The translations under genes and the position numbers were made by a program. Below are positions 15,895 to 22,530 of a stretch of 64,000 nt of DNA, in pieces. The DNA lies in NCBI RefSeq assembly GCF_000720255.1, contig NZ_JOJE01000013.1, forward strand, positions 124,001 to 188,000. The letters run 5' to 3'. Position 1 is the first letter of the stretch, and every line of letters starts with the position of its first letter. The notes under the pieces are model-generated. The model had not been told where the DNA came from, made no database searches, and saw nothing but the letters and a program-made list of their open reading frames with translations. Origin of the DNA: Streptomyces griseus subsp. griseus (GTDB taxonomy: Bacteria; Actinomycetota; Actinomycetes; Streptomycetales; Streptomycetaceae).

Positions 15895-16989
15895 TCAGTT
15901 CTCGTCGCGGGGTGTTTCGTCGCCGGTGCCGTCCTTCGGGGGCGTGGGGGCCGTGAAGCCGTTGAAGCCCCGGCGGACTCGGCCACCGAGGTCGCCGGCA
16001 CCGCCCGCGAGGTCGGTGACCAGCTTCATCAGCGGGTCCTTGGAGTTCTTGACGTGGTCGGTGTAGTGCGAGGCCGACTCACGGAAGGAGTCGGTGACCG
16101 AGGTGTCCTTGTCCTCGGCGCGGCGCGGGTAGTGGCCGTCCATGGTGCGCTGGTAGTCACGCGACTCGGCCCACTTCTTCAGCTCGGCGGCGCGGACCGT
16201 GGTGAAGGGGTGGGAGCGGGGGAGCACGTTGAGGATCTTCAGGACGGAGTCGCGCAGGTCGCCGCCCGCCTCGTACTCCTCGGCCTGCTGGAGGAACGCG
16301 TCCACGTTCATCTCGTGCAGGTGGTTGCCGCCCGCGATCTTCATCAGGCCCCGCATCGAGGCCTGCACGTCCTGTCCGACGAGGAGGCCGGCCCGGTCGG
16401 CGGACAGCTCCGACTTGCGGAACCACTCCCGCAGCGCGGTCACGATCGCCATGATCGCGAGGTTGCCCAGCGGGATCCACGCCACCCGCAGCGCCAGGCT
16501 GGTCAGGAACAGCAGGATCGTGCGGTAGACGGAGTGGCCGGACAGCGCGTGGCCCACCTCGTGGCCGACGACCGCCCGCATCTCCTCCTCGTCGAGCAGC
16601 TCGACCAGGCCCGTGGTGACGACGATGATCGGCTCGTCCAGACCGATGCACATCGCGTTCGGCTGCGGGTCCTGGTTGACGTACATCGGCGGGACCTTCT
16701 CCAGGTCCAGGATGTAACAGGCGTCCCGCAGCATGTCGTTGAGGTGGGCGAACTGCTGGTCGGAGACGCGGACCGAGTCGGACAGGAACAGCAGGCGCAG
16801 GCTGCGCTCGGGCAGCAGACCGCTGAGGGCCTTGAACACCGTGTCGAAGCCGCTCAGCTTGCGCAGCGCCACCAGGGCGGAACGGTCGGCGGGATGCTCG
16901 TACGCGCGTGAGGAGATCCCCGGGAAGCGCCGGCGCTGCCTGCTCGGCACGTTCGCCTGCTTCCCCTGCTGATGGCCGTCGTCGGACAT
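15895..16989 (-). CDS. M48-family zinc metalloprotease (HtpX-like)
   Basis: 364 aa from ATG 16989 (GGGGGGAAG upstream on the minus strand). Zinc-binding HEVGHALSG near 160-168 and a downstream Glu in SELSADRAGLL (near 221). Two hydrophobic stretches (TILLFLTSLALRVAWIPL, NLAIMAIVTAL) follow the HExxH motif, as in membrane HtpX/CAAX-type M48 proteases. Upstream it has NAMCIGLDEPIIVVTTGLVELLDE, typical of the family. Expected role: quality control of membrane proteins at the cytoplasmic face. It is convergent with paralogue B (6 nt between stops). Confidence 0.88.
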   Translation of the reverse strand: MSDDGHQQGKQANVPSRQRRRFPGISSRAYEHPADRSALVALRKLSGFDTVFKALSGLLPERSLRLLFLSDSVRVSDQQFAHLNDMLRDACYILDLEKVPPMYVNQDPQPNAMCIGLDEPIIVVTTGLVELLDEEEMRAVVGHEVGHALSGHSVYRTILLFLTSLALRVAWIPLGNLAIMAIVTALREWFRKSELSADRAGLLVGQDVQASMRGLMKIAGGNHLHEMNVDAFLQQAEEYEAGGDLRDSVLKILNVLPRSHPFTTVRAAELKKWAESRDYQRTMDGHYPRRAEDKDTSVTDSFRESASHYTDHVKNSKDPLMKLVTDLAGGAGDLGGRVRRGFNGFTAPTPPKDGTGDETPRDEN

Positions 16990-17147
16990 GTCTTCCCCCC
17001 ACTGTGTGTCTGTGACCACTGCGTCTGTGACCACTACATGTCTGTGACCCTTTTGCGGACCCTTGTGTGGCCCTTTGCGCCCCCGAGGCGGAGCACAGCC
17101 TAGGCGGAGATAGCGTGGACCGGCAGTACAGCGAAGGAGACCCGTCC

Positions 17148-17309
17148 ATGGAGCACAACCCCGCGTCCGCCTGGCTCACCGAGGCAGCGAGCGCCGCACA
17201 ACAGCAGGGGCCCGGCAACCTGCTCCGGGTCGTCCTGCTGGTCATGATCGTCGGCTGTGCGCTGACCGCCTGGTTCCTGCTGCGGGGCTACAAGCGGAAG
17301 GACGACTGA
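17148..17309 (+). CDS. Small membrane protein, 53 aa
   Basis: ATG 17148 with GAAGGAG 9 nt upstream. Sequence: a polar N-terminal 25 residues (EHNPASAWLTEAASAAQQQ), one membrane helix (LLRVVLLVMIVGCALTAWFLL) and a basic tail YKRKDD, so N-out or N-in topology is unresolved. Divergent from the M48 protease gene. Codon use is typical. Function unknown. Small single-pass proteins of this type often modulate a larger membrane partner. Confidence 0.75.
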   Translation: MEHNPASAWLTEAASAAQQQGPGNLLRVVLLVMIVGCALTAWFLLRGYKRKDD

Positions 17310-17437
17310 GCGCCCGGGAAGGTTCCCCCCGGCCCGCCGTGATCCGCCAACGGCGGAGTCGGCGTGAGCGCCGCCGGGTCGCCCCCTTACCATGGGCCGA
17401 CGTCTTTATCCCGCCCACCGGATAGGTCCTGCCGAAG

Positions 17438-17602
17438 ATGAGCCTTCACAGCGCCGCTGCCCAGCTGGTCACCCTCGCCGCCGAGGGCGAGGAGCGCGGC
17501 GGCAACCACGAGAGCCTGAACCCGTTGGTCACCGGCGGTGGCGCGTTCATCATCCTGCTGCTCCTGCTGTGGATCACCACACGCTTCAACCGCGACCGCT
17601 GA
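17438..17602 (+). CDS. Small membrane protein, 54 aa
   Basis: ATG 17438 preceded by CCGAAG. It reads [19 protein letters not shown], a [15 protein letters not shown] linker, then one helix [15 protein letters not shown] and a short basic end. It lies between the 53-aa gene and nadD in the same direction. There is no known family. The [18 protein letters not shown] pattern is distinctive and should make homologues easy to find. Confidence 0.72.
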   Translation: MSLHSAAAQLVTLAAEGEERGGNHESLNPLVTGGGAFIILLLLLWITTRFNRDR

Positions 17603-17681
17603 GTCGCAGCCGGCCCATACCGGGGCACCTCGGGCATCCGGCTGCCGGAGCCCCCCGGCCGGGCCGGTAGGGTCTGCACGC

Positions 17682-18374
17682 ATGGGAGAGCAGGACATGC
17701 CTACCGGCCCGGCGGAGGAAACCGCCGACGCCGCCGACACCGCGGCGAACCGCCCGGGGAACCCCCGCAACGGCCCGTCGAACCCCGGCAAGCGCCGCCT
17801 CGGCGTCATGGGCGGAACGTTCGACCCGATCCACCACGGGCACCTCGTGGCGGCCAGTGAGGTCGCCGCGCAGTTCCACCTCGACGAGGTGGTGTTCGTG
17901 CCGACCGGGCAGCCGTGGCAGAAGAGCCACCGCAAGGTCTCCCCGGCCGAGGACCGCTATCTGATGACGGTCATCGCGACCGCCGAGAACCCCCAGTTCT
18001 CGGTGAGCCGCATCGACATCGACCGCGGCGGCCCCACGTACACCGTGGACACCCTGCGCGACCTGCGCGCGCTCAACCCGGACGCGGACCTGTTCTTCAT
18101 CACCGGCGCCGACGCCCTCGGCCAGATCATCACCTGGCGGGACTCGGCGGAACTGTTCTCCCTCGCGCACTTCATCGGGGTGACCCGCCCCGGCCACAAC
18201 CTGGCCGACCCCGGGCTCCCGGAGGGCGGCGTCTCGCTCGTCGAGGTTCCCGCCCTGGCCATCTCCTCGACCGACTGCCGTGCGAGAGTCGCCAAGGGCG
18301 ATCCCGTCTGGTACCTGGTGCCGGACGGCGTCGTGCGCTACATCGACAAGCGCGAGCTCTACCGCGGCGAGTGA
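17682..18374 (+). CDS. nadD: Nicotinate-nucleotide adenylyltransferase
   Basis: 230 aa; adenylates nicotinate mononucleotide in NAD synthesis. Nucleotidyltransferase motif [18 protein letters not shown] (HxGH at about 56-59), [36 protein letters not shown], and C-terminal [13 protein letters not shown] (the ISST/R motif). The first 40 residues are a low-complexity extension not found in most NadD proteins. ATG 17682 is taken as the start: TAGGGT lies 8 nt before it. ATG 17697, with GGGAGAG upstream, is a good alternative. It heads a run nadD, LCP gene, rsfS, histidine phosphatase. Confidence 0.93.
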   Translation: MGEQDMPTGPAEETADAADTAANRPGNPRNGPSNPGKRRLGVMGGTFDPIHHGHLVAASEVAAQFHLDEVVFVPTGQPWQKSHRKVSPAEDRYLMTVIATAENPQFSVSRIDIDRGGPTYTVDTLRDLRALNPDADLFFITGADALGQIITWRDSAELFSLAHFIGVTRPGHNLADPGLPEGGVSLVEVPALAISSTDCRARVAKGDPVWYLVPDGVVRYIDKRELYRGE

Positions 18375-18390
18375 ACCGAGAGGGGCACCG

Positions 18391-20115
18391 GTGAACGACC
18401 GATACGACGCGGGACACGGCGGCGGCCAGGAAGACCAGTACGAGCTCGTCGGCTACGACGAGTACGGCCAGCCGGTCTACCGGCAGGTCACGGCCCACCA
18501 GCAGGCACAGCAGCAGGTGCCGCACCAGTCGTACGACGGCTACGGGCAGCAGGGCTACGGCTACGACCCGTACCACACGGGATCGCAGCAGGCGCAACAG
18601 CAGCCCTACGGCTCCTACGACACGGGCACCTACGACACCGGCTCGTACGGCACGGGCTCCTACGACACCGGTACCTACGGCACTGCGGCCCCCTACGACC
18701 CGTACGGGCAGACCGCCACGAGCGGGCAGCAGCCTCGGGTCGCCGAGCAGACCGCCCACATCCCCCAGCAGGCCGGCCCGCCGCGAGAGACCGGCGAGGA
18801 GCAGCGGGGCGAGGAACAGCGGGGCGAGGAACAGCGGGAGTACCACACCGAGCAGTTCGCGTTCGTCGAGGATCCCGACTCGGACTCCGAGGACGTCATC
18901 GACTGGCTGAACTTCACCGAGAACCGCACCGAGCGCCGCGAGGAGGCCAAGCGCCGCGCCCGCAGCCGCCTCGTCGCCCTCACCGTGGTCCTGGCGCTGG
19001 TCGCGGTCGGCGGGGTCGGCTACCTCTGGTACGCCGGGAAGCTGCCCGGCCTGTCGTCGTCGGAGACCAAGACCGGCACCACGACGGCCACGGGCGCCCA
19101 GAAGCGTGACGTGATCGTCGTCCACCTGCACAACACCGCCAAGGGGGGCACCTCCACCGCGCTGCTCGTCGACAACACCACCACCAAGCAGGGCACCACC
19201 GTGCTGCTGCCCAACTCCCTCGTCCTCACCGACGAGGACGGCACCACGACCACCCTCGCCAAGTCCGTCGAGGACGACGGCTCCTCCGGCACCCGGGACG
19301 CCATCGACACCGTCCTCGGCACCGACATCCAGGGCACCTGGCGCCTGGACACGCCCTACCTGCAGAACCTCGTCGACCTCATCGGCAACATCGAGGTCGA
19401 CACCGACACCGACGTGCCCGACCCGAGCGCCAAGAAGAAGGGCGCCGCCCCGCTCGTCCACAAGGGCCGGGAGCAGACCCTCAGCGGCAAGACGGCCGTC
19501 GCCTACGCCACCTACCGCGCCGCCGGCGAGGCCCAGGACGCCCAGCTGGAGCGGTTCGGGCAGGTCATGCAGGGCGTGCTGCGCAAGATGTCCTCCGACC
19601 CCACGGCGGCGACGACCACGGTGCAGACGCTGGCCCAGATCCTCGACCCGTCCCTCACCGACAAGGACCTCGGCACCTTCCTCGCCAAGCTCGCCGACCT
19701 CGCCAAGGGCGGCGACTACAAGTCGACCCTGCTGCCGGTGCGGACCGACGGCACCCTGAGTGCCCAGGCCAGTGCGAGCGTGGTCAAGAACGTCCTCGGC
19801 GGCACCGCGAAGAGCCCCGACCAGGACGCGGCCGTCAGCGTCTCCGTCCAGAACGCCAGCGGCAGCAAGGCAGAGACCGAGGACGCGCGCGTTGTGCTCC
19901 TGAACGGCGGGTTCACCTTCCTGGAGGCCGGTACGGCGTCCAGTGCGCAGGCCACCTCCAAGGTCACGTACTCCGACGCCAAGAACAAGGAGAACGCCAC
20001 CGAGGTCGCCAAGACCCTGGGGCTGCCCGACAGCAGCGTCACCAAGGGCAGCGTCCCCGGGAACGCGGACGTCGCGGTGGTCCTCGGCCAGGACTACAAG
20101 CCCTCGTCGTCGTAA
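18391..20115 (+). CDS. LCP (LytR-CpsA-Psr)-like wall-polymer attachment protein with LytR_C domain
   Basis: 574 aa from GTG 18391 (GAGAGGGG upstream). Cytoplasmic N-terminus of about 190 residues is Gln/Gly/Tyr-rich with SYDTGTYDTG and EEQRG repeats. One membrane helix (about 193-212), an extracellular LCP-like domain (about 235-420) and a LytR C-terminal domain (about 480-570, VQNASGS to VVLGQDY). LCP enzymes move lipid-linked glycopolymers onto peptidoglycan. Here the active-site PRD motif reads LLPNSLV and the R-x-R motif reads YATYRAAGEAQDAQLERF, so key Arg/Asp residues look lost. From memory it corresponds to S. coelicolor SCO2578 (PdtA), linked to spore-wall polymer. This is the natural end step of the polymer genes upstream. 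Confidence 0.8.
   Translation: MNDRYDAGHGGGQEDQYELVGYDEYGQPVYRQVTAHQQAQQQVPHQSYDGYGQQGYGYDPYHTGSQQAQQQPYGSYDTGTYDTGSYGTGSYDTGTYGTAAPYDPYGQTATSGQQPRVAEQTAHIPQQAGPPRETGEEQRGEEQRGEEQREYHTEQFAFVEDPDSDSEDVIDWLNFTENRTERREEAKRRARSRLVALTVVLALVAVGGVGYLWYAGKLPGLSSSETKTGTTTATGAQKRDVIVVHLHNTAKGGTSTALLVDNTTTKQGTTVLLPNSLVLTDEDGTTTTLAKSVEDDGSSGTRDAIDTVLGTDIQGTWRLDTPYLQNLVDLIGNIEVDTDTDVPDPSAKKKGAAPLVHKGREQTLSGKTAVAYATYRAAGEAQDAQLERFGQVMQGVLRKMSSDPTAATTTVQTLAQILDPSLTDKDLGTFLAKLADLAKGGDYKSTLLPVRTDGTLSAQASASVVKNVLGGTAKSPDQDAAVSVSVQNASGSKAETEDARVVLLNGGFTFLEAGTASSAQATSKVTYSDAKNKENATEVAKTLGLPDSSVTKGSVPGNADVAVVLGQDYKPSSS
18606..18685 (+). repeat. Tandem SYDTG/TYDTG-encoding repeat
   Basis: In-frame 12-15-nt units encoding alternating GSYDTG, GTYDTG and GSYGTG in the cytoplasmic tail of the LCP-like protein. 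This is length-variable, low-complexity sequence. Confidence 0.7.
18797..18840 (+). repeat. Three 15-nt tandem repeats encoding EEQRG
   Basis: Three near-identical copies of a 15-nt unit within the LCP-like gene, keeping frame. Confidence 0.8.
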
Positions 20116-20127
20116 TCCCATGAGGTG

Positions 20128-20173
20128 CCGTCGGCGGTCCGTGAGACCCTTGGTGTCAAGTGACCGCCGACGG
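20128..20173 (+). terminator. 12-bp inverted repeat between the LCP-like gene and rsfS
   Basis: Perfect arms CCGTCGGCGGTC (20128-20139) and GACCGCCGACGG (20162-20173). The 22-nt loop contains a second small hairpin (CTTG-GTGT-CAAG). It starts 13 nt after the LCP stop and ends 12 nt before the rsfS GTG. It could end the upstream transcript or act as a leader element for rsfS. Confidence 0.5.
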
Positions 20174-20184
20174 AAAGCCACGTA

Positions 20185-20628
20185 GTGACCGCCACCGACC
20201 GCTCCATCGAGCTCATCAACACCGCCGCGCAGGCGGCCGCCGACAAGCTCGCGCACGACATCATCGCCTACGACGTCAGCGACGTGCTGTCGATCACGGA
20301 CGCCTTCCTGCTGGCCTCCGCGCCCAACGACCGCCAGGTCAAGTCCATCGTGGACGAGATCGAGGAGCGGCTGCAGAAGGAGCTCGGCGCCAAGCCGGTG
20401 CGCCGCGAGGGCGACCGTGAGGCCCGCTGGGTCCTCCTCGACTACGTCGACATCGTCGTCCACGTCCAGCACAGCGAGGAGCGCGTCTTCTACGCTCTGG
20501 AGCGGCTCTGGAAGGACTGCCCCGAGCTGGTGCTGCCCGAGGACGCCAAGGCGACCCGCGGCAAGGCGGCGGAGCACGCCAAGCTCCAGGCGGCCGAGGA
20601 CACGGCCGGGCTCGGGGACCTGCGGTGA
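20185..20628 (+). CDS. rsfS: Ribosome silencing factor RsfS
   Basis: 147 aa, DUF143/RsfS family: binds L14 on the 50S subunit and blocks subunit joining in starvation. Motifs: AAxxAADKLAHDIIAYDVSDVLSITDAFL (start region), SAPNDRQVKSIVDEIEE, REGDREARWVLLDYVDIVVHVQH and YALERLWKDCP. GTG start with GGAAAG upstream. Its stop overlaps the GTG of the next gene by 4 nt (GTGA), so the two are translationally coupled. nadD lies upstream, the common nadD-rsfS neighbourhood, but with the LCP gene inserted. Confidence 0.94.
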   Translation: MTATDRSIELINTAAQAAADKLAHDIIAYDVSDVLSITDAFLLASAPNDRQVKSIVDEIEERLQKELGAKPVRREGDREARWVLLDYVDIVVHVQHSEERVFYALERLWKDCPELVLPEDAKATRGKAAEHAKLQAAEDTAGLGDLR

Positions 20629-21287
20629 GCGCACCCTCGGGCCGCCGGGTCGGCCGGGGGCGCCGGGTCATCCTTTGGCGGCACGGGCAGACCTCGTGGA
20701 ACGTGGAGCGCCGCTTCCAGGGCACCACTGACGTCCCGCTGACCGAGACCGGCCTCTCCCAGGCCCGCCGCGCGGCCCGGTTGCTCGCCTCCCTGGAGCC
20801 GGACGCGATCGTCGCCTCCGACCTCCAGCGGGCCGCCCACACCGCCGCTGAGCTCGCCGCGCTCACAGGCCTGGACATCGCCCACGACGAGGGCCTGCGC
20901 GAGACGTACGCGGGTGTCTGGCAGGGCCTGACCCACGAGGAGATCCTCGCCCGGCACGGCGAGGAGTACACGGCGTGGAAGCGCGGCGAGCCGGTGCGCC
21001 GAGGCGGCGGCGAACTGGAGACGGAGGTCGCCGAGCGCGCCGCCCCCGTCGTGCTCGCGCACGCCGAGAAGCTCCCGGAGGACGGCACCCTCGTCGTGGT
21101 CAGCCACGGCGGCACGATCCGCACCACCATCGGCCGCCTCCTGGGCCTCGAGGCCCACCACTGGGAGAGCCTCGGCGGCCTCTCCAACTGCTGCTGGTCC
21201 GTCCTCGGCGAGGGCGCGCGCGGCTGGCGCCTGCTCGAGCACAACGCCGGCACCCTGCCGGAGCCGGTGCTCGGCGACGACGACTGA
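20625..21287 (+). CDS. Histidine phosphatase family protein (phosphoglycerate mutase-like)
   Basis: 220 aa. Catalytic RHGQTSWNVERRFQG (phospho-histidine, about 15-29), PLTETGLSQARRAARLL, SDLQRAAHTA, the acid Glu in LRETYAGVWQG, and the second His in VVVSHGGTIRTTI (near 165). It belongs to the cofactor-dependent mutase/phosphatase superfamily; sequences of this length more often act as phosphatases than as glycolytic mutases. Coupled to rsfS by a GTGA overlap. The substrate is unknown. Confidence 0.9.
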   Translation: MSAPSGRRVGRGRRVILWRHGQTSWNVERRFQGTTDVPLTETGLSQARRAARLLASLEPDAIVASDLQRAAHTAAELAALTGLDIAHDEGLRETYAGVWQGLTHEEILARHGEEYTAWKRGEPVRRGGGELETEVAERAAPVVLAHAEKLPEDGTLVVVSHGGTIRTTIGRLLGLEAHHWESLGGLSNCCWSVLGEGARGWRLLEHNAGTLPEPVLGDDD

Positions 21288-21406
21288 CCGCGCCGGGGGC
21301 GGCCCCGGACCCGGATTTCACTTTCCGGCAGGTCGCAGGCTAAAGTTCTTCTTGTTCGCCCCGCCGAGCGGGGCGAAAGCCAAGCGGTTCGACCGCGTGG
21401 CGGCAA

Positions 21407-21479
21407 GGGGCTATAGCTCAGTTGGTAGAGCGCCTGCATGGCATGCAGGAGGTCAGGAGTTCAATTCTCCTTAGCTCCA
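21407..21479 (+). tRNA. tRNA-Ala (GGC), copy 1
   Basis: 73 nt. Acceptor GGGGCTA/TAGCTCC (one G-U), D-arm TAGCTCAGTTGGTAGAGC, anticodon stem CCTGC/GCAGG with loop ATGGCAT giving anticodon GGC, and T-arm with GTTCAAT. Discriminator A at 21479; no encoded CCA. Identical to the copy at 22323. Confidence 0.97.
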
Positions 21480-21495
21480 CAGAAGACCCGCAGAA

Positions 21496-21529
21496 GAACG
21501 GTCCGTACGGTCATCCGTACGGACCGTTC
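21496..21529 (+). terminator. Terminator after tRNA-Ala copy 1
   Basis: Perfect 15-bp stem GAACGGTCCGTACGG / CCGTACGGACCGTTC with a TCAT tetraloop, 16 nt after the tRNA. Confidence 0.9.
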
Positions 21530-21804
21530 TCGTGTTGTCCCATGGGTGAGGCGCGGCCCGTTGGGGGAAGGAGACTCTGGGTGCGGGGCGGTGCCGGCAG
21601 CGGGAAGAACGTCGCCGGGGACTTGAGTCACTCGGCACCCCGGAGGCGTATACCTCTGCGCAAGCGCTCTTGGCGTGCGGGTATGCCACGGCCACCTCGG
21701 CGGCCGTGTCCGGACTGGTACTGAGGCGTCGCTGACCGTATTGGTCCGGCCGTGGCAGAATCAAACGGCCGGAAGGGGGCGCGGCCCGACGGGAGGGAGT
21801 AGCG
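21530..21804 (+). other. Intergenic region between tRNA terminator and zinc-ribbon genes
   Basis: 275 nt with no credible gene. It must contain the promoter of the two small zinc-ribbon genes, but I cannot pick out a convincing -35/-10 pair. A GGGAGGGA ribosome site ends it, just before ATG 21805. Confidence 0.4.
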
Positions 21805-21978
21805 ATGCCTGCGAGCATCCTCGGAGAGGTCGACCACCTCTTCGACGGGGCTATGACACGGGGTTGGACGTCCCCCCTCGGCTGCCCTTCCTGCGGTTCG
21901 GCGCACGTTGCCCAGGTCCTCGGGGACAACGGCGGAATCTCCTACGTGTGCACGGCCTGCGGCCACATCTGGAGCTGA
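21805..21978 (+). CDS. Small zinc-ribbon-like protein, 57 aa
   Basis: ATG 21805 with GGGAGGGA 6-8 nt upstream. Starts MPASILGEVDHLFDGAMTRG and carries one zinc-ribbon: GCPSCGSAHVAQVLGDNGG, then YVCTACGHIWS, a Cys-x2-Cys ... Cys-x2-Cys pair with 20 residues between. No nucleic-acid-binding domain beyond the ribbon. Three bases separate it from the next zinc-ribbon gene, so they form an operon. Function unknown; ribbons of this size often bind nucleic acid or mediate protein contacts. Confidence 0.75.
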   Translation: MPASILGEVDHLFDGAMTRGWTSPLGCPSCGSAHVAQVLGDNGGISYVCTACGHIWS

Positions 21979-21981
21979 GCG

Positions 21982-22215
21982 ATGGGTGCACACAGGCGGA
22001 AGTGCGACTGGTGCGGCAGCGGTACGCCGATCGTCCGCGACATGGAGCCGGTCAACCCCGACTACCAGTACTGGTGCGAGGAATGCGCGCGGGCGCTGAT
22101 CATAAAGGGCGACCCGATCGAGACGTACCGTGAGCTGGAGGGTGAGCCGATCTACGGCCGTCTCCTCGAAGAGCACTGCACGCTCAAGAGGTTCTACTCG
22201 TTCGTCACGGCATAA
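21982..22215 (+). CDS. Small zinc-ribbon-like protein, 77 aa
   Basis: ATG 21982, GGAGCTGAGCG before it. N-terminal ribbon RKCDWCGSGTPI ... YWCEECARALII (Cys-x2-Cys pairs about 24 residues apart), then a charged alpha-helical tail ending EEHCTLKRFYSFVTA. Second gene of a two-gene operon with the 57-aa ribbon protein, between two identical tRNA-Ala genes. The partner relationship and function are unknown. Confidence 0.75.
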   Translation: MGAHRRKCDWCGSGTPIVRDMEPVNPDYQYWCEECARALIIKGDPIETYRELEGEPIYGRLLEEHCTLKRFYSFVTA

Positions 22216-22322
22216 GGGGCGCAAGAGTGCCTATCCGGACATAACGAAATCGATTTGGTTCTGGAGCCGATGGACCGGTAATGTTGGCGTCGCCGCCAGG
22301 GAGACCGGGCGGACCACAACAC

Positions 22323-22395
22323 GGGGCTATAGCTCAGTTGGTAGAGCGCCTGCATGGCATGCAGGAGGTCAGGAGTTCAATTCTCCTTAGCTCCA
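22323..22395 (+). tRNA. tRNA-Ala (GGC), copy 2
   Basis: 73 nt, identical to the copy at 21407 including the first bases after the discriminator (CAGA/CAGC). The pair brackets 0.84 kb with the zinc-ribbon operon. Followed at once by a strong terminator. Confidence 0.97.
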
Positions 22396-22400
22396 CAGCA

Positions 22401-22437
22401 GATCCCGCCGGATCGGACGATCCGGCGGGATCTTTTT
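22401..22437 (+). terminator. Terminator after tRNA-Ala copy 2
   Basis: Perfect 14-bp stem GATCCCGCCGGATC / GATCCGGCGGGATC, GGAC tetraloop, then TTTTTG. Near-symmetric, so it may also serve the leftward operon, whose last stop is at 22531. Confidence 0.92.
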
Positions 22438-22530
22438 GTGTCGCCGGACGTTCCTGGTCGCGCCAGGCGTCCAGGGGGACAACGACGAGGGGCCGCCCGA
22501 AACCGGGCGGCCCCTCGTCGTGTGAACGGG

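Noticed and set aside
21407..22395. Integrated genetic element between the tRNA-Ala genes
   Set aside because: No integrase, no partial tRNA attachment repeat, and composition is like the neighbours; kept only as a comparison to make.
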